This document shows positions 1-10,958 of a stretch of 64,000 bases of DNA, piece after piece. This DNA is from Lepidurus packardi (Eukaryota > Arthropoda > Branchiopoda > Notostraca > Triopsidae): NCBI GenBank assembly GCA_023053545.1, contig JAKZAN010000006.1, positions 10,696,351 through 10,760,350 of the forward strand, read 5' to 3'. Each line of letters starts with the position of its first letter. Position 1 is the first letter of the stretch. Under the pieces are notes generated by a model. The model was not told the DNA's origin. It saw only the letters and a program-made list of their open reading frames with translations, and ran no database searches. The translations under genes were made by a program, and so were the position numbers.

Positions 1-1
1 T

Positions 2-2542
2 GAAGAAGAGTTGGCTCTTTTCGAAGCGGAAAAGCTGCTGTTATCCACCGGATTTGAAGAAAGACTGGCTAATTTGCAACAGGACCAAGAAAAGAAGGCT
101 GGGGAGATGAAAACTGCTTTGGAAACCATCCGTGTGGAGCACCAATCCGAGGTGGAAGCTTTGCGTTCAGAGTTGGAAGCCGAGAAGATTGACGTGGCAA
201 TGAAGTATACAAAAACCGCTCAGGAGGAAATCAAACAAGTCGAATTGAAGCACGAAAAGGATTTGGAAGACTTACAGACTGAGAAGGAGCAATTAAAGGA
301 AGTTTTCGAGCAAGAGAAATCGACTCTTATTAAGTGTCACGAAGAAGAGACCCAGGCTTACCAAACCAAATTATCGAAATTGGAAGAAACTACGATGAAG
401 CAAGAAGAAAAATATCTGGAAATTTCGGCCGAGATGAAAACCAAGGAAGCCGAATTCTTGGAATTCAAAGCTCAACTTACGGAATTTCGCACAGCATTTG
501 AAGACGAAGCAATGAACTGGTCTGCTCAATTGAAAGCCAAAGACGAGGAATTGGAAAGTTTGCGAGAAAAATTGACCCATAGTAACGAACAAGTCCTAAA
601 ATTCGAAGCTGAACAGAAGAAAGCGATTGCCACATCTGAAGACAACGGCACTCGCTTGAAAGCCCTCGAAACGGAATTGGTTAACGCGAAGGAACAATCC
701 CTTACTTGGGAAAAGGAGCAACAGCATTTTAAAAGTATTTTAGAGGCCAAGGAACAGCAGCTGCTAGAACTTGGGTCTCAACTGGCTGAACGGACCACGT
801 TGAATAGCCAGCAGGAGGCTAAATTGGAAGCTATTTCTGCCGAATTAGCGCAAGTTCTTGGGGATTTAGCGTTGAAGAGTGAGCAAACCCAAAAGTTGGA
901 AGACGATTTGAAAAAGCAAGTTTTAGAAGCACAGCGAACAAAGATGGAGAACGCGCAGCTGCACTCTGTTTTGGAAGACGAGAAAAGCAAAGTTGGAGAC
1001 ATGGCGAAACAGCTTTCGGCGCTTAAGGAGAATTTCCGTGAGCAGAAAGCTTTAATCGAGAGTAACGCGGAGGAGCAACTCCAAGAAACTGTCGCTCATT
1101 GGTCGCAGCGCATGCGAGAGCTGAAAGCGGGCTTCGGTGCCACTAAGGAGTCCATGGAGGCTGCCTTCCAAGATGAGAAGGCCTCTTTGGCTGAAGATTG
1201 GAAGAATTTCCGAGACATACTGGAAGCTTCATTTGCGCGCCAGAAAATGGACTTGAAATCTGAGCAAGCCAACCTAGAAAAAGCCCTCCAAGACGCCCTC
1301 CAATCCTCCATGGAGCTCCAGCAAGCTTTGAAGCGCCGTGAAGAGGAGCTGCAATCCGTAAAGATTGAAACAGACGCATTGGTCGGCAAACATGAAGAAC
1401 AGGTGGAGACACTGAAGGAAAATGTGACGCAGTCCCTCAAAGACATTGCCCAATTGAGGTCCCGGAATGCGGCTTTGAATCGTGCTTTGAAGATTAGCGA
1501 AAATGATCGGAGCGAACTCGCGGCCAAATTGAAGGAGAAGGATGGCCAAGTTAAGCAACAAGAACTACAGGAGCAGGAACAACAGGAATTGTTAACTCTG
1601 CGTGAAGCATTGGCTACCGCACAAGCTGATTTGGCAGCTTTGCAAGACCGCTACGACAGTTTGTACAATCTGGTCGGACCTTTCAAGTCACAGCTCGAGC
1701 AGTATGAAACGGAAAGGCAATTATTGCTGAGTCAGAAAGAAGACACGCTTTCAGCCATGAATTCCTTGGGTACGAAGTACGCCGAGCTGATGGGCCATCA
1801 AAACCAGAAGCAAAAGATTCATCACATTATCAAGCTTAAAGACGACCTGTGTCGCCTGCGCAAAGAACTGGCCGAGTCTCAGCTGCAACTGGAGAAAGAA
1901 AGGAAATTGCGCCGTAAAGCCGAGGCAGACGGCGCTACTAAGCGAGCAGGAGCTGCTACTGCTGTTGCTTCCAATGCAACGCCTACTGTAACATCCAAAG
2001 CTCCTGCCAAAGTCGGTCCACCCGTCCGAAGGTTGCCCATTATTGGCCAGAATGTGACCACTCGTGAAGGCGCGGGTTTCTTCGTTTCGATGGATGAAAT
2101 TGACGAATTAGCCAAGGCGCAGGAAGAGGAGAAGAAGCAGACCAGGCAATCTCGAGCGGCTGCGTCGATGGCTTTCGATGGTTTTGAAATTGTTTTTGAA
2201 ACTGATCACAAGGAGAAACCCAATCGCGATACTTTTCTAGTACCTCAACTACCTGCTGCTACGGCTAAAAAACCAACTTCGCACGAGTTTTTGGAACTGC
2301 CTAACCCAGTAGCCAATAAGAGGGAGACAATGGTTCTGGGAAGACGATCCACATACCTTGTAACAGAGGAACAGGATGCTGAGAATGTTGTCATTGACAC
2401 TCGGTCAAACCAAGAGAATGTGTTTATGGATGTGTCTCACATTTCTTCAGTAGAAGCTCCTCCGGCTAGAAAGACCGGTACTACTAATGCTGCTTTAGCT
2501 GCTTCCACGCCACTCAGGCCCAGATTTGCCAACATGAAGTAG
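2..2542 (+). CDS. HMMR/RHAMM-like coiled-coil protein, 3' part (5' end outside window)
   Basis: The reading frame is open from base 2 and ends in TAG at 2540-2542 (846 residues seen), so the start lies left of the window. Residues 1 to about 640 are almost pure charged heptad sequence (long parallel coiled coil). Near residue 600 the motif QKQKIHHIIKLKDD, preceded by YAELMGHQN, closely resembles the conserved C-terminal segment of HMMR, which in vertebrates contributes to spindle-pole and microtubule targeting. After it comes a basic, Ala/Pro/Thr-rich tail ending in PRFANMK. The visible part is one uninterrupted exon. The next gene downstream, in the same orientation, is a shorter relative. 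Family assignment rests on the C-terminal motif; the coiled coil alone would not distinguish it from other structural proteins. The function in this organism (spindle or centrosome) is inferred. Confidence 0.75.
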   Translation, partial: EEELALFEAEKLLLSTGFEERLANLQQDQEKKAGEMKTALETIRVEHQSEVEALRSELEAEKIDVAMKYTKTAQEEIKQVELKHEKDLEDLQTEKEQLKEVFEQEKSTLIKCHEEETQAYQTKLSKLEETTMKQEEKYLEISAEMKTKEAEFLEFKAQLTEFRTAFEDEAMNWSAQLKAKDEELESLREKLTHSNEQVLKFEAEQKKAIATSEDNGTRLKALETELVNAKEQSLTWEKEQQHFKSILEAKEQQLLELGSQLAERTTLNSQQEAKLEAISAELAQVLGDLALKSEQTQKLEDDLKKQVLEAQRTKMENAQLHSVLEDEKSKVGDMAKQLSALKENFREQKALIESNAEEQLQETVAHWSQRMRELKAGFGATKESMEAAFQDEKASLAEDWKNFRDILEASFARQKMDLKSEQANLEKALQDALQSSMELQQALKRREEELQSVKIETDALVGKHEEQVETLKENVTQSLKDIAQLRSRNAALNRALKISENDRSELAAKLKEKDGQVKQQELQEQEQQELLTLREALATAQADLAALQDRYDSLYNLVGPFKSQLEQYETERQLLLSQKEDTLSAMNSLGTKYAELMGHQNQKQKIHHIIKLKDDLCRLRKELAESQLQLEKERKLRRKAEADGATKRAGAATAVASNATPTVTSKAPAKVGPPVRRLPIIGQNVTTREGAGFFVSMDEIDELAKAQEEEKKQTRQSRAAASMAFDGFEIVFETDHKEKPNRDTFLVPQLPAATAKKPTSHEFLELPNPVANKRETMVLGRRSTYLVTEEQDAENVVIDTRSNQENVFMDVSHISSVEAPPARKTGTTNAALAASTPLRPRFANMK

Positions 2543-2696
2543 AGGCGAAATTTAATTAGGGCTATTATCTTAAACATTTCTTGTGTTCATCCCGCTGTAA
2601 TTTTAAAACCCATTCTACATGCATTTGCTCGGTTTTATGTGTCTTTTTATGCTGTCACTATCTCTAACATGTGGAAAAATCCAGGTGAATATTCGC

Positions 2697-2752
2697 AATA
2701 AAGCACTAATCTTATTGTCTTGGTCTTTGCATCCGTTTTTTCTATCAATAAA
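2697..2752 (+). terminator. Two poly(A) signals of the HMMR-like gene
   Basis: AATAAA occurs at 2697-2702 and again at 2747-2752, about 155 and 205 bases after the stop codon at 2542, followed by T-rich sequence. They are the natural candidates for 3' end formation of the upstream coiled-coil gene. Confidence 0.55.
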
Positions 2753-4000
2753 GGGACGAAAACCAAAACGCCAAAGGTAGTATCAACAGTTTTTTTTTTG
2801 TAAATAACTTTTTAAACCTGGAACTACGGGGGAAAATTCAGCAGTTTAAGGTTCTGTATAGGCGGTTACTATGCAGAATTTCGGATGTTCTTGCAAAAAT
2901 CAGTTCATTTCATACAAAAATACCATAACAGTAAAGTTAGCGCACGAAGTCGCTGTAGTGCATAACGCATACTTTTTCCATTCATAATTAATTAGAAGTA
3001 AGCAAATTTAGGTTTCAGCTACCTAAAGTACGTGGGACTAGAAAGAATCCATTGATTGTGCACTTCCACTTCTTGATACAAAATAATAAACTTTATGGCG
3101 TACATTCTTTTCAACATGACAAGGTTCGATGACTTGGATCACCGTGTATCCATGTATCAAAACCCAACCGGGGTAAAGCGAAGTTGCGAACTCCTTGACT
3201 TTCAATTCATCCCCGGTTTTGGGACTAAGGGACACACAGTCAACCAGATCTAGAATTAACTGGCAGATCAAAACTAAGTTTCGATTTCGTATCTAAATAC
3301 CCTTTCTAAAGTCTAATTGACTTAAGACTGAAATTCTTAAGCCGTCCGTCTAGAATATTGTAGACAGTCCGTAATATAGAGTACTCTTGTGTTAGGTTGA
3401 CAAAGTGCCTTTTATGGCCATCAGTCGATCAGATGGAGACTTCCCGACGTCAACGAAGACACTTTTAGCCGTGTACGTGCAGTGGTACAAACGTCTTAAA
3501 ATCTTCGCTTCGCCTTATCAAAGCGTACGTTATTCAGTGATGTGCTATGTACAGTATTATATAACTTTCTAGTTATAAAATATTCTTATTTAATAATTTT
3601 CCAATACGGAGTTGGTTTCTACTATACGTTTTAGAAATTGTATTCTCTAACAGCTTTGATTGCGATAATTATATTTCGGGTTGTTTCATAGAAATTTGCA
3701 ATTATATATATATTTTGTAAAAATTTCCCTTTGTATGCTACAATTTTCAATAGTCAAATACCTCCAAAATTCTGTGGTGAATTTACTACAAAATATCTCA
3801 ATTTTACTTTACGATTTTAAAAATATTTGTACGGTTTTGTACACTTTTTCGGGGTGCAGGCGGAAAAGGTACCACCAACATATTTACTTAAAAAATTACA
3901 GAAAACTGCAGTGTACAGTACAAGTCATCCAAGTAGCGAGCTTACATTACAGTTTGGCTTCCTTGTTAACGGTTTATTTCGAAGATCGAGCAAAGAAGTG
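2753..4000. other. Intergenic spacer and 5' leader of the second coiled-coil gene
   Basis: AT-rich, with no recognised gene. A 77-codon minus-strand ORF (3038-3271) with a protein-like composition was seen but has no recognised relative. The right end is probably a transcribed 5' leader: a donor GTACGT at 4001 and an acceptor TAATAG ending at 4056 would remove a 56-bp intron just before the start codon at 4068. Confidence 0.4.
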
Positions 4001-4067
4001 GTACGTATAGCTTTCGCTTATTCGAACATTGTATTTACTTTTTGTTGCTGTAATAGGCTGAGCGCCA

Positions 4068-5818
4068 ATGGCTAGCTCGAATAGCTACAACTTTGCTGAG
4101 GATCACCGTTTCAAAGAGGAACCAGCAAATTTCAATGACAGCGGAGTTGAAGACCTGAGATTCCCGACACCTATATCATCATCCCGAACTAGATCAGCGT
4201 CAATGAGCTCCACTTCTTCCAGCCCTTCGGTCTTTTCATCTTTGGTGCGTATAGTACACTGAATTCTTCGTATCCGTTGAAGTGGAAACTCTCTTTAACT
4301 CTCGATTTTCTATATATTAATCTTTCGTCCAGAGTAATAAGTCGGCAGCACTCGAACCTGCGCCATACGCTAAACAGATTACTGAACTTGAAAAGGACTT
4401 TCGAAGGGTCATAGCCGAGCACACAGCTCTGTTAAAGAAAACGTCTGAGCTGGAAGAAAGCCTGCAAGGGTAACTGAATCATTAAAAAAAAAAAAATACC
4501 AATCTGTTTAACTGAAGGGTGGAATTTCAAACTGCGCGGAATACAAGAGACATAACTCGATTGGACACTTCCATGGTTGTACTGGAAAGAGACAATATAA
4601 GTTTCAAGCATGGAAAAACCATTATCCAACAGAAAGTAATCGATATTTTGTAATAAGCTTTTTTGTACTGTTTAAATCGATTTATTTTTAACCAAGCCTT
4701 CAACTCCACAGTTAACTTTCTATGAAGCAGTCCAAAACAAAAACTACCGTGGACTAGAGGAGCAGTTTATGGCGTTCGAGCAGCAAACTCAGGAGGAGTT
4801 GATTCGTTTGGAAGAAAAACTAACGTCAGCCCCTGATTGTGAACAGAAGTTCACGGATTTGCAACGCAAACACGAAGAAACTATACGAGCCTTGCTCTTA
4901 AAGCACGAAACAGACGTGAACAATGCGAAACACAAGAGTATTGCATTGGAGCAACATGTTCACATTGAACTAGCTCGTTTTGAAGAGGAAATGAGAACCT
5001 GGGCTACCGATCTGAACATTAGCCACATACATCGTGAAAGAGAAGAAAAGGATTCGGCTCCCCGGCAGCAAACTGCAGAAGTAACTCAACTGAAAGCTAA
5101 GTTGGAGCACAATCGCAGCGCACATCAACGCGAACTGGAATCTTTGCATATGCAATTCCAAAACGAAAAGCGAGAATTGGAAGCAGTACATCGAAATCGT
5201 GCTTTGCATCAGGCGGAAAGACTGCAGTCACAATGCGAGCACAAGTTGGCTGATTTACGTTCGCAAAACGAAATCGCGATGTCGAAATTGAAAGAGAGCT
5301 TCCTACAAGAGAAGTCTGAATTGCAGAAAATGTATGAAGAAGCCATCCAAGCTCTACAGAACGAACTAGCATTACTGAAAAAGCAAACATCTGACGCTGA
5401 AGAAAATAATCCTCAGGTTCTTGAAGAATCTAGAAAAAAGTCTAGCAAATCTGAGAGTGGCCAATTTCAAGGTGCGCTCTCCAATTTTCGACAAGTATAT
5501 GAAGAGGAAAAAGCCCACTGGTCGGAGCAGCTGGAAGCGAAAGAGGAAGAAGTAGACAGTCTAAAGGAGCAGTTAGTCGAGAGTTACGACCACATCTTGA
5601 ATTTTCAGAAAAAAATTAAGAAATTAAGTGCGGCTAAAAATCTAGAACTAGAGGAGATTGAAAGACGCTTGAAAGCAGCTGAAGAGGAGCTGACGGAAGT
5701 TAAGCAAGAATTCAACAGACTAGAGGAGGATTATCAACATCTTAGAGGAATCTTGAGTGAAAAAGAAAGCGAGTTGATGAAATTGCAATGTCAACTTGCT
5801 CAAGGTTCCCAAGTCTAA
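4068..5818 (+). CDS. Short HMMR-like coiled-coil paralogue, 4 coding exons
   Basis: Exons 4068-4244, 4333-4469, 4518-4635 and 4712-5818 are joined by GT..AG introns of 88, 48 and 76 bp. All phases agree and give 512 residues. The first about 60 residues are Ser-rich and unstructured; the rest is charged coiled coil. The C-terminal about 110 residues align along their length with the middle of the upstream gene (pattern F....E.E...W..QL.AK..E..SL followed by ..I/ILxEKExxLxxLxxQLA), so the two are tandem duplicates. This copy stops (TAA, 5816-5818) right after that block and lacks the QKQKIHHIIKLKDD segment and basic tail. The start was chosen because it follows a leader intron acceptor and keeps frame into exon 2. 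It could be a truncated, sub-functional copy; no disabling mutation is seen in the exons. Confidence 0.72.
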
Positions 5819-5861
5819 GGCGCTATATTGTTTCATCAATCAATCGGGTCTAAAATTGGAA

Positions 5862-5867
5862 AATAAA
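5862..5867 (+). terminator. Poly(A) signal of the short coiled-coil paralogue
   Basis: AATAAA lies 44 bases after the stop codon at 5818 and is the first such hexamer downstream. Confidence 0.55.
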
Positions 5868-7050
5868 CTGCATTTCATTTACATTATACGAAGTTCCACG
5901 TGCATTGTAGACAAAGCAAAGCTTCGTCGTTAGTTTACTCTTTTTTTCTCGCATATACGACGTGACCGATGAGTTGTTGTTACTTTGACTAATGCATTTG
6001 ACACTCAACCTAAAGAAGGAACTGCGGGATGCTGGAAAATCAAATCGGGGTTTAGAAACTTCAGGAACATGCCGAGAAAACTTGTGAGGACCTCGGGAAC
6101 CAAGGCGTCATTTAAATTAGCGCATTGGCTTCGGTTGATTCATAACTAGGGATCCCGGATTCGAGCGCAGACCCCTCGATACTTCGATTGTAGGAAAACT
6201 GTAATAAGAAAGTGCTGTAACTAAAGAGTAATATCTAGGGCTGCGTCTCTCCGACATCTATATTCAATATCTAATGGTTCGCAGGGGACAGCCTACGCGT
6301 AACTGTAGAAACGGTTCGTGTCGTCCTCTGGCCTCGGTTTTTCGCCCTTTAAATACCCCCAAAAAGCGCTAAAAATTGTAGTACACAAGCCTTTCTTTTC
6401 GACGACACGGACGAAACTTTAACAAAGTTTGTGACGAGATTTTTTAGCAATTTTGATTCTTTCTTTGAACCATCTAGCAAGAAATTTCTACAGGTGGCGC
6501 AAGTTACTGATACGGTAGAAGTAATCACTTTGAACGAAAAGGCTAGAAAATGTTGTCATGTGAGGGTGTCCGATGTTAGCTCCATAACACCTATGCCTAA
6601 TCCTATAGAGCTGGACTAGTTTATGTAAGTTTATATGACAGTATCCGCTGGGCGTATGTTTGAAATTTTTCTATAGGACAAGTAAGGAACAGGCGAAACC
6701 TGATTCTAACCAAGGTCATTTTGCGAGGTAATCCGGAATACGCTTAGTGGGGAATCCCTTCTAAACTCCCCAGTCAAATGAGCAGATTATTCCATTGATT
6801 GACCAGCTGCTTCAATTGTTTGGGGAATTTAGAAAGAATATCATGGTGAGAATTTTAATTTTATAGATTTTCTAGTTTGTTACTTTTGTTCATTTGCAGA
6901 CAATAAACTGTAATTTTCTTCCTAATATCATGTTTTTATTTTTATTACATAATAAACAGTCTACCTATATGTACACATGTAGGTAGATATTTCCAATTTA
7001 CATTTATTAGAATCGCCGCTTAATAGAATCAGTATTCAATTGTTATTGCG
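5868..7050. other. Spacer with a possible retroelement scrap
   Basis: No gene is recognised with confidence. A 62-codon plus-strand ORF (6431-6619) reads like the C-terminal beta-barrel tail that follows integrase in some LTR-retroelement polyproteins (pattern ..VTDTVEVITLNEKARK..HVRVSDVS). That resemblance is weak and no other retroelement part adjoins it. A 12-bp-stem hairpin with a 4-base loop sits at 6960-6987. Confidence 0.3.
6960..6987. repeat. Hairpin, 12-bp stem and TACA loop
   Basis: Arms 6960-6971 and 6976-6987 are complementary with one G-T wobble and are separated by four bases. There is no obvious promoter or run of T beside it. Function unknown. Confidence 0.4.
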
Positions 7051-8594
7051 AGATGAAGAATACCTTAAAAATATGGACCGCCCTCTGGATTTTTTCTTGT
7101 AACATTCTCAAGACGTTCGGTTTACAGACGAGTATGACGAAAATTAAAATGCCTTACACCATAATCCACACATCTGTCACGATGCTCCATTCTGACCAAC
7201 CACAAAAAACGAAGGTCACTACTTTCAGGATCCACGACACGCCCATCAAAACAAATATGCGAAAGGATGTGAACAGCCTGATACAAGGAACCACATTAAT
7301 TGAAATGAGCTTTCTTTGTTTTAACTTGTAAGAGTTTAATGGTATACCGATTGCGGACGTATTTCTTGGGGACGTTGGCTGCAGTTGAAATGTTGTAGTA
7401 GCAAGTAGCGGCCCAGATGAAGTTTATGGTGTTCAGACTTACGAGGATACCGATAGGAACGTAGAAATATGTAGCTAGTTCTGTGTAACCTTTTTGGAAA
7501 ATCTTTGGTTAATTCGAATGTAAAAAAAAAAGAAACATTATCCTGCAGGGTAGGCATTCTTCACTCGCTTACCTGCAAACCAGCATCGTAGTTGACCAAA
7601 CCTGGGTTTTATTACCCATAGTGGGAGTTCTTCTTCGGGGTACCATCGAATAAGTTGCGTAATCCCCTCGAGAAGTAAGGGAACACCCCAACCGAAGACT
7701 GAGTAGTACATACATTTGCGAAGTTGCTTTCCGCCGCTTAGTTGCGTAGTCTGGATGTGTCTTGGTTTTTGAATGAACAAGCTTAGTCTCGGGATGAAAT
7801 AAGAAGAGAAGAACTTATGTTACCTGAACATTTTCACCAGGTCCAGGGATATTATTGTCATCCATGTAAATGCCGCGAGGAAGAAGTAGTGCGTAAAACT
7901 AGCTAGCAACGAAAGTCAGATTATTTGTTTGGAAAAGAGATTTAGATAGGAGGTTATACTGTACCAAGAATAACACAATCGGTATCGGACAAGTGACTTC
8001 CGTGATGCTGTATGTAGCCCATTCCGAAGTACATTGCGCTCATGGAGCCCACTAAACTCATTGTGCTCATGCTACGTTGTTTTTCACGAAGTTTTGCGAG
8101 AATGATGTAGACCAGGAAAGTGGCCCCCAGAAAGCCAGCGGAAGTGAAAATGAACCAAGGGTAGATTTCTAACGCAAGCAAATTGTGCTTGCTGTCTTCC
8201 GGTTCGCAAAAGTACGCTTTAATCTGTAAAGGATGGGAAAAACGACACGAAAGTATTAACCTGCATTAAAATCCAACTTTTTCTTCGGATTCAGTAAACC
8301 AAAGGAATTACGGTTGGTTCGCTGCCATCTTTGATAAAGTATTCAATGCAATACTCAAGAATTTCCTTACTTTTATTCATATGACTAGGCGCCTTTAAGA
8401 GTCCGGAATCTTTCAGCACGTAGAAATCATTTCGGTTTTGTACCAAGGAAATGCCCATTACGTAACTTCGGCATGAAACGTCATTTCCTATGGGAAAATG
8501 GATGGCTAAGTAATCTGTTGTGAGGGAAACGTCGCCGTATTTGTCCATGAACCGAACGGGCATGTCAGGAATTGCAGAACAGAAGACGGGTCTG

Positions 8595-8654
8595 TTGTTG
8601 TTGATATTGAAGTTGAAGATGTTGATGTTGAAGATGTTGATGTTGAAGATGTTG
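8595..8654 (-). repeat. 15-bp minisatellite inside the receptor reading frame
   Basis: The unit GTTGATGTTGAAGAT is repeated, with slightly degenerate copies to the left. On the minus strand it reads as Asn-Ile-(Asn/Phe) repeats in frame with the receptor ectodomain that follows, so it looks like an in-frame expansion or junction filler next to inserted DNA. Confidence 0.6.
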
Positions 8655-8697
8655 TGTCTACACTTAGCAGAGTAGTTGACTGGATCTAAGTGATTAA

Positions 8698-8816
8698 CAC
8701 TCTGGTTAGTGAACCAGAGTGCGCAGCTATATATACGAGACTACCGAACTCGCAACTGTTGTGGGACCAGGTTGACCTGATCCCACAAGGGCCGCAACAT
8801 GTTTGGAATGCGAGTT
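8698..8816. repeat. Nested hairpin segment inserted in the receptor copy
   Basis: There is a perfect 10-bp stem (8698-8707 with 8712-8721, loop AGTG). A second hairpin has 11-bp arms with one wobble (8761-8771 with 8776-8786, loop TTGA). The second is itself enclosed by AACTCGCA (8747-8754) and its complement TGCGAGTT (8809-8816). The segment interrupts receptor homology and has no coding potential. A small foldback element is the likely explanation; no target-site duplication was identified. Confidence 0.45.
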
Positions 8817-10029
8817 ACAACACTATGGGTCAAGATGGGTCAAGATCATGACAGGGCATTTCACTTAACGTTAGATTTTCGAATTTTTCGCATGAACCCG
8901 CAGTGCTATTTATGAAGTACCCATCGGAACAACACCTTTTGATGCAGGGTTTTTTTGCACAAGGATTACAGACTTTAGCCATAAGCGGGTAGTTTTGTAG
9001 TTCTTGTTGCTCCGTGAAGTTGGTTTCGCTTTCTAACTCATCGATGCAGTATTCGTCATAATTAAATCGGCCTTTCATTATCACGGTTGGGTCCGTAATT
9101 GACAAGATTGATGCAGGGAGTACTTTCAGGTTCTTTGAATTATTCGAATTCGCGTATCCCACAATCCTCATTAGTTCGCTTCCATTGCATTGAATGTCCT
9201 TGTTGGGAAATTCTTCGACGTAGGTAGAATTTAGTAAGTAGTAGGTATCAGTCGAAATGGACCAATAAGGAATATGTAGAGAGGTGTTGCGATTCCTGGC
9301 TTGAACAGATGGCAGCGTGCAATTGCCGTTGGAATGCAAAACCTGGCCAGCTGGACAACATTTTTGGATGGATACTTTGAATTCTAAACAAGCAACTACT
9401 ACAGTGCTTTGGATAATGCTGTCAAAATCAAAGCAAAACTTGTGCGTACTGAGGGAGATGTTTTGTGATATTTCGTGTATAACCAGTTGCCCTTCTGCTA
9501 AGGTAAAGTTGTCCTTGTTAATTTCAAAAACTTTCATTTCAGTATGTTCTGGGCAGATGTTGCCGTAAATGATTTCGATGTTTTCCGGATCAGAAGTGGT
9601 GAAGCTGCGTAGTATCTTTTCGTTAGTAATAGCTTGTTCGTCATCTAGATGTCCATCTGTAACGGATTGATTGAGTTCGCATAAAGAATACGCATCAGTA
9701 TCGAACGTGGAACCCATAGGACAACACTTGGGGTAACAATTTGTCGTATTGCATTGTGTTGGTATTGTTTGTTGAGTGTTTTCAGGTTGGGATCTGCAGA
9801 TTAATGCGCGCGGTTTCGCCTAAAGAAAAGGTAATTTAATTTAAATTGAACTGTAGTGTAGGATTGTAGTTGTACCCTCTCGTGTGAGTCACTTTGAAAG
9901 GCCTTGTCTATGCAATACTCGGAAATAGGGATTGGATTGTCTCCGTTTTGGACAACTTCTGTTGTAGTCACTTGCTAACACTCGGGTTACTATTAAAATA
10001 TAAATTAGTGTAAACCAGTGCATTCTCAT

Positions 10030-10757
10030 TTCGGAATATATTTTCTTATAACTTCAAACACAAAATTTAACTGATTACAGCCTCGAAATCAGCCTATATC
10101 AGTAAGCCCTTGAGTGTACAGTAGGCTACACGAGCTTCACTCGACCAAAATGCTTTTCAACTGAACTGCCTCTGTAGGGCGTTTATAATGTTACAAGGGT
10201 CCAGAAAACCCACAAGTTCGCGTCTCTGCCAGCAACTGTTTTTTGGTCATTAAAATGCAAGATGAACCTCGGATGCAAACTCGCATGGCAACTGTTTCGA
10301 ACCTTTACCACCGAGGAAGGTCTCTGCGTACACTTTTAAAACTTCCCCGCACAACAGATTTATTACCGGATCTGTGGAACATTGGGAGACTGGAGTTAAT
10401 GTATAAGTATTCCCTCTATCATATTAATATCATATACATTACAAAAGTCAATTAATGACAGCTGTGATGACAGAAGTCATAGCCAATATTAACGTCGCAC
10501 TATGTAAGCCTATATTTTTGCCGTGTCCACTTTTTGCAATGGGTTGGGCGTATTGGACATACAATCTTTTGACTTTCAAGCAATGCGCTTCCTGATATTC
10601 ATTGGAACCTGTAACCCATTATTGTCAGTAATAACCTTAAACCGACACATTTGCCCGATATATTAGGGGACGTTTATTTCTTCTATCGATGGAAGCTTTG
10701 CCATGCTTAGCAATCTATATACAGACAGGAGTTCGTGAATAGTTTAATTACTATTAA
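10030..10757. other. Non-coding region containing the source of a 456-bp repeat
   Basis: No gene is recognised. Bases 10290-10745 recur at 14694-15149. The first about 230 bp are essentially identical and the remainder carries roughly twenty differences. The identity of the repeated sequence is unknown. Confidence 0.6.
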
Positions 10758-10958
10758 CAGAAAATTACAACAGACCAATTCCAATCCGCCCAAAGTATCG
10801 TGGAGGATATTCTGATCAGCCGTCCAGCCCAGGAGACATTGCCAATGGCACTACCGAAATTTGCCTCCCTTGTTCGGCTAACCAACAGGGCTAGGGAACA
10901 GCAAAGACCAAAACACCCAATGGCCCTGGACTTCGACCTACTTGTGGATCATGTACCA
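10758..10958 (+). pseudogene. Fragment resembling a FLYWCH/MULE-type transposase protein
   Basis: The plus-strand frame reads a segment of about 67 residues with the layout seen between the FLYWCH finger and the MULE domain in metazoan Mutator-like proteins: a short 'SIVEDIL' helix, 'LPKFASLVRLTNRAREQQRP' and 'DFDLLVDHVP'. The frame ends exactly where the hAT terminal repeat starts at 10959, and no continuation is found on the far side of that element. Assignment is by pattern memory only. Confidence 0.4.

Larger units (their letters stand above)
7057..10029 (-). pseudogene. Methuselah-like GPCR, decayed copy
   Basis: Read on the minus strand: a signal peptide from 10029 (MRMHWFTLIYILIVTRVLAS), then Cys-rich ectodomain segments with the methuselah-type motifs CYPKCCPMG, QKCCPAG and CIKRCCSDG, then seven-helix segments. 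These include EIYPWFIFTSAGF (TM1), FTHYFFLAAFTWM (TM3), YYSVFGWGVPLLLEG (TM4), LATYFYVPIGILV (TM5), FVLMGVSWILKVV (TM6) and GILIFVILVCKPNVLRML (TM7). Apparent introns lie at about 9820-9875, 8224-8299 and others. Disablements: a one-base shift after the signal peptide, a TGA at 8830-8832 followed by about 100 bp of non-homologous hairpin DNA, a frameshift in the AAAAAGG run near 7507, another shift before TM6, and TAA in place of a sense codon at the start of TM7. Family members are arthropod peptide-type receptors. One or two shifts could be sequencing errors, but together they indicate a pseudogene. Confidence 0.75.

Noticed and set aside
1096-1561. Several overlapping minus-strand ORFs opposite the HMMR-like coiled coil (up to 143 codons)
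   Set aside because: Antisense shadows of a long charged heptad repeat; composition is mirror-image Ser/Phe/Leu with no domain.
3038-3271. 77-codon minus-strand ORF with a protein-like composition
   Set aside because: No recognised family, no splice partners and no neighbours; kept only as a remark in the spacer entry.
6129-6180. GGATTCGAG stretch suggesting a tRNA B box
   Set aside because: No cloverleaf can be drawn around it; the A box and acceptor stem are missing.
8595-8654. Short regular repeats that could suggest a CRISPR array
   Set aside because: The repeat is a contiguous 15-bp minisatellite with no spacers, in a eukaryotic gene.
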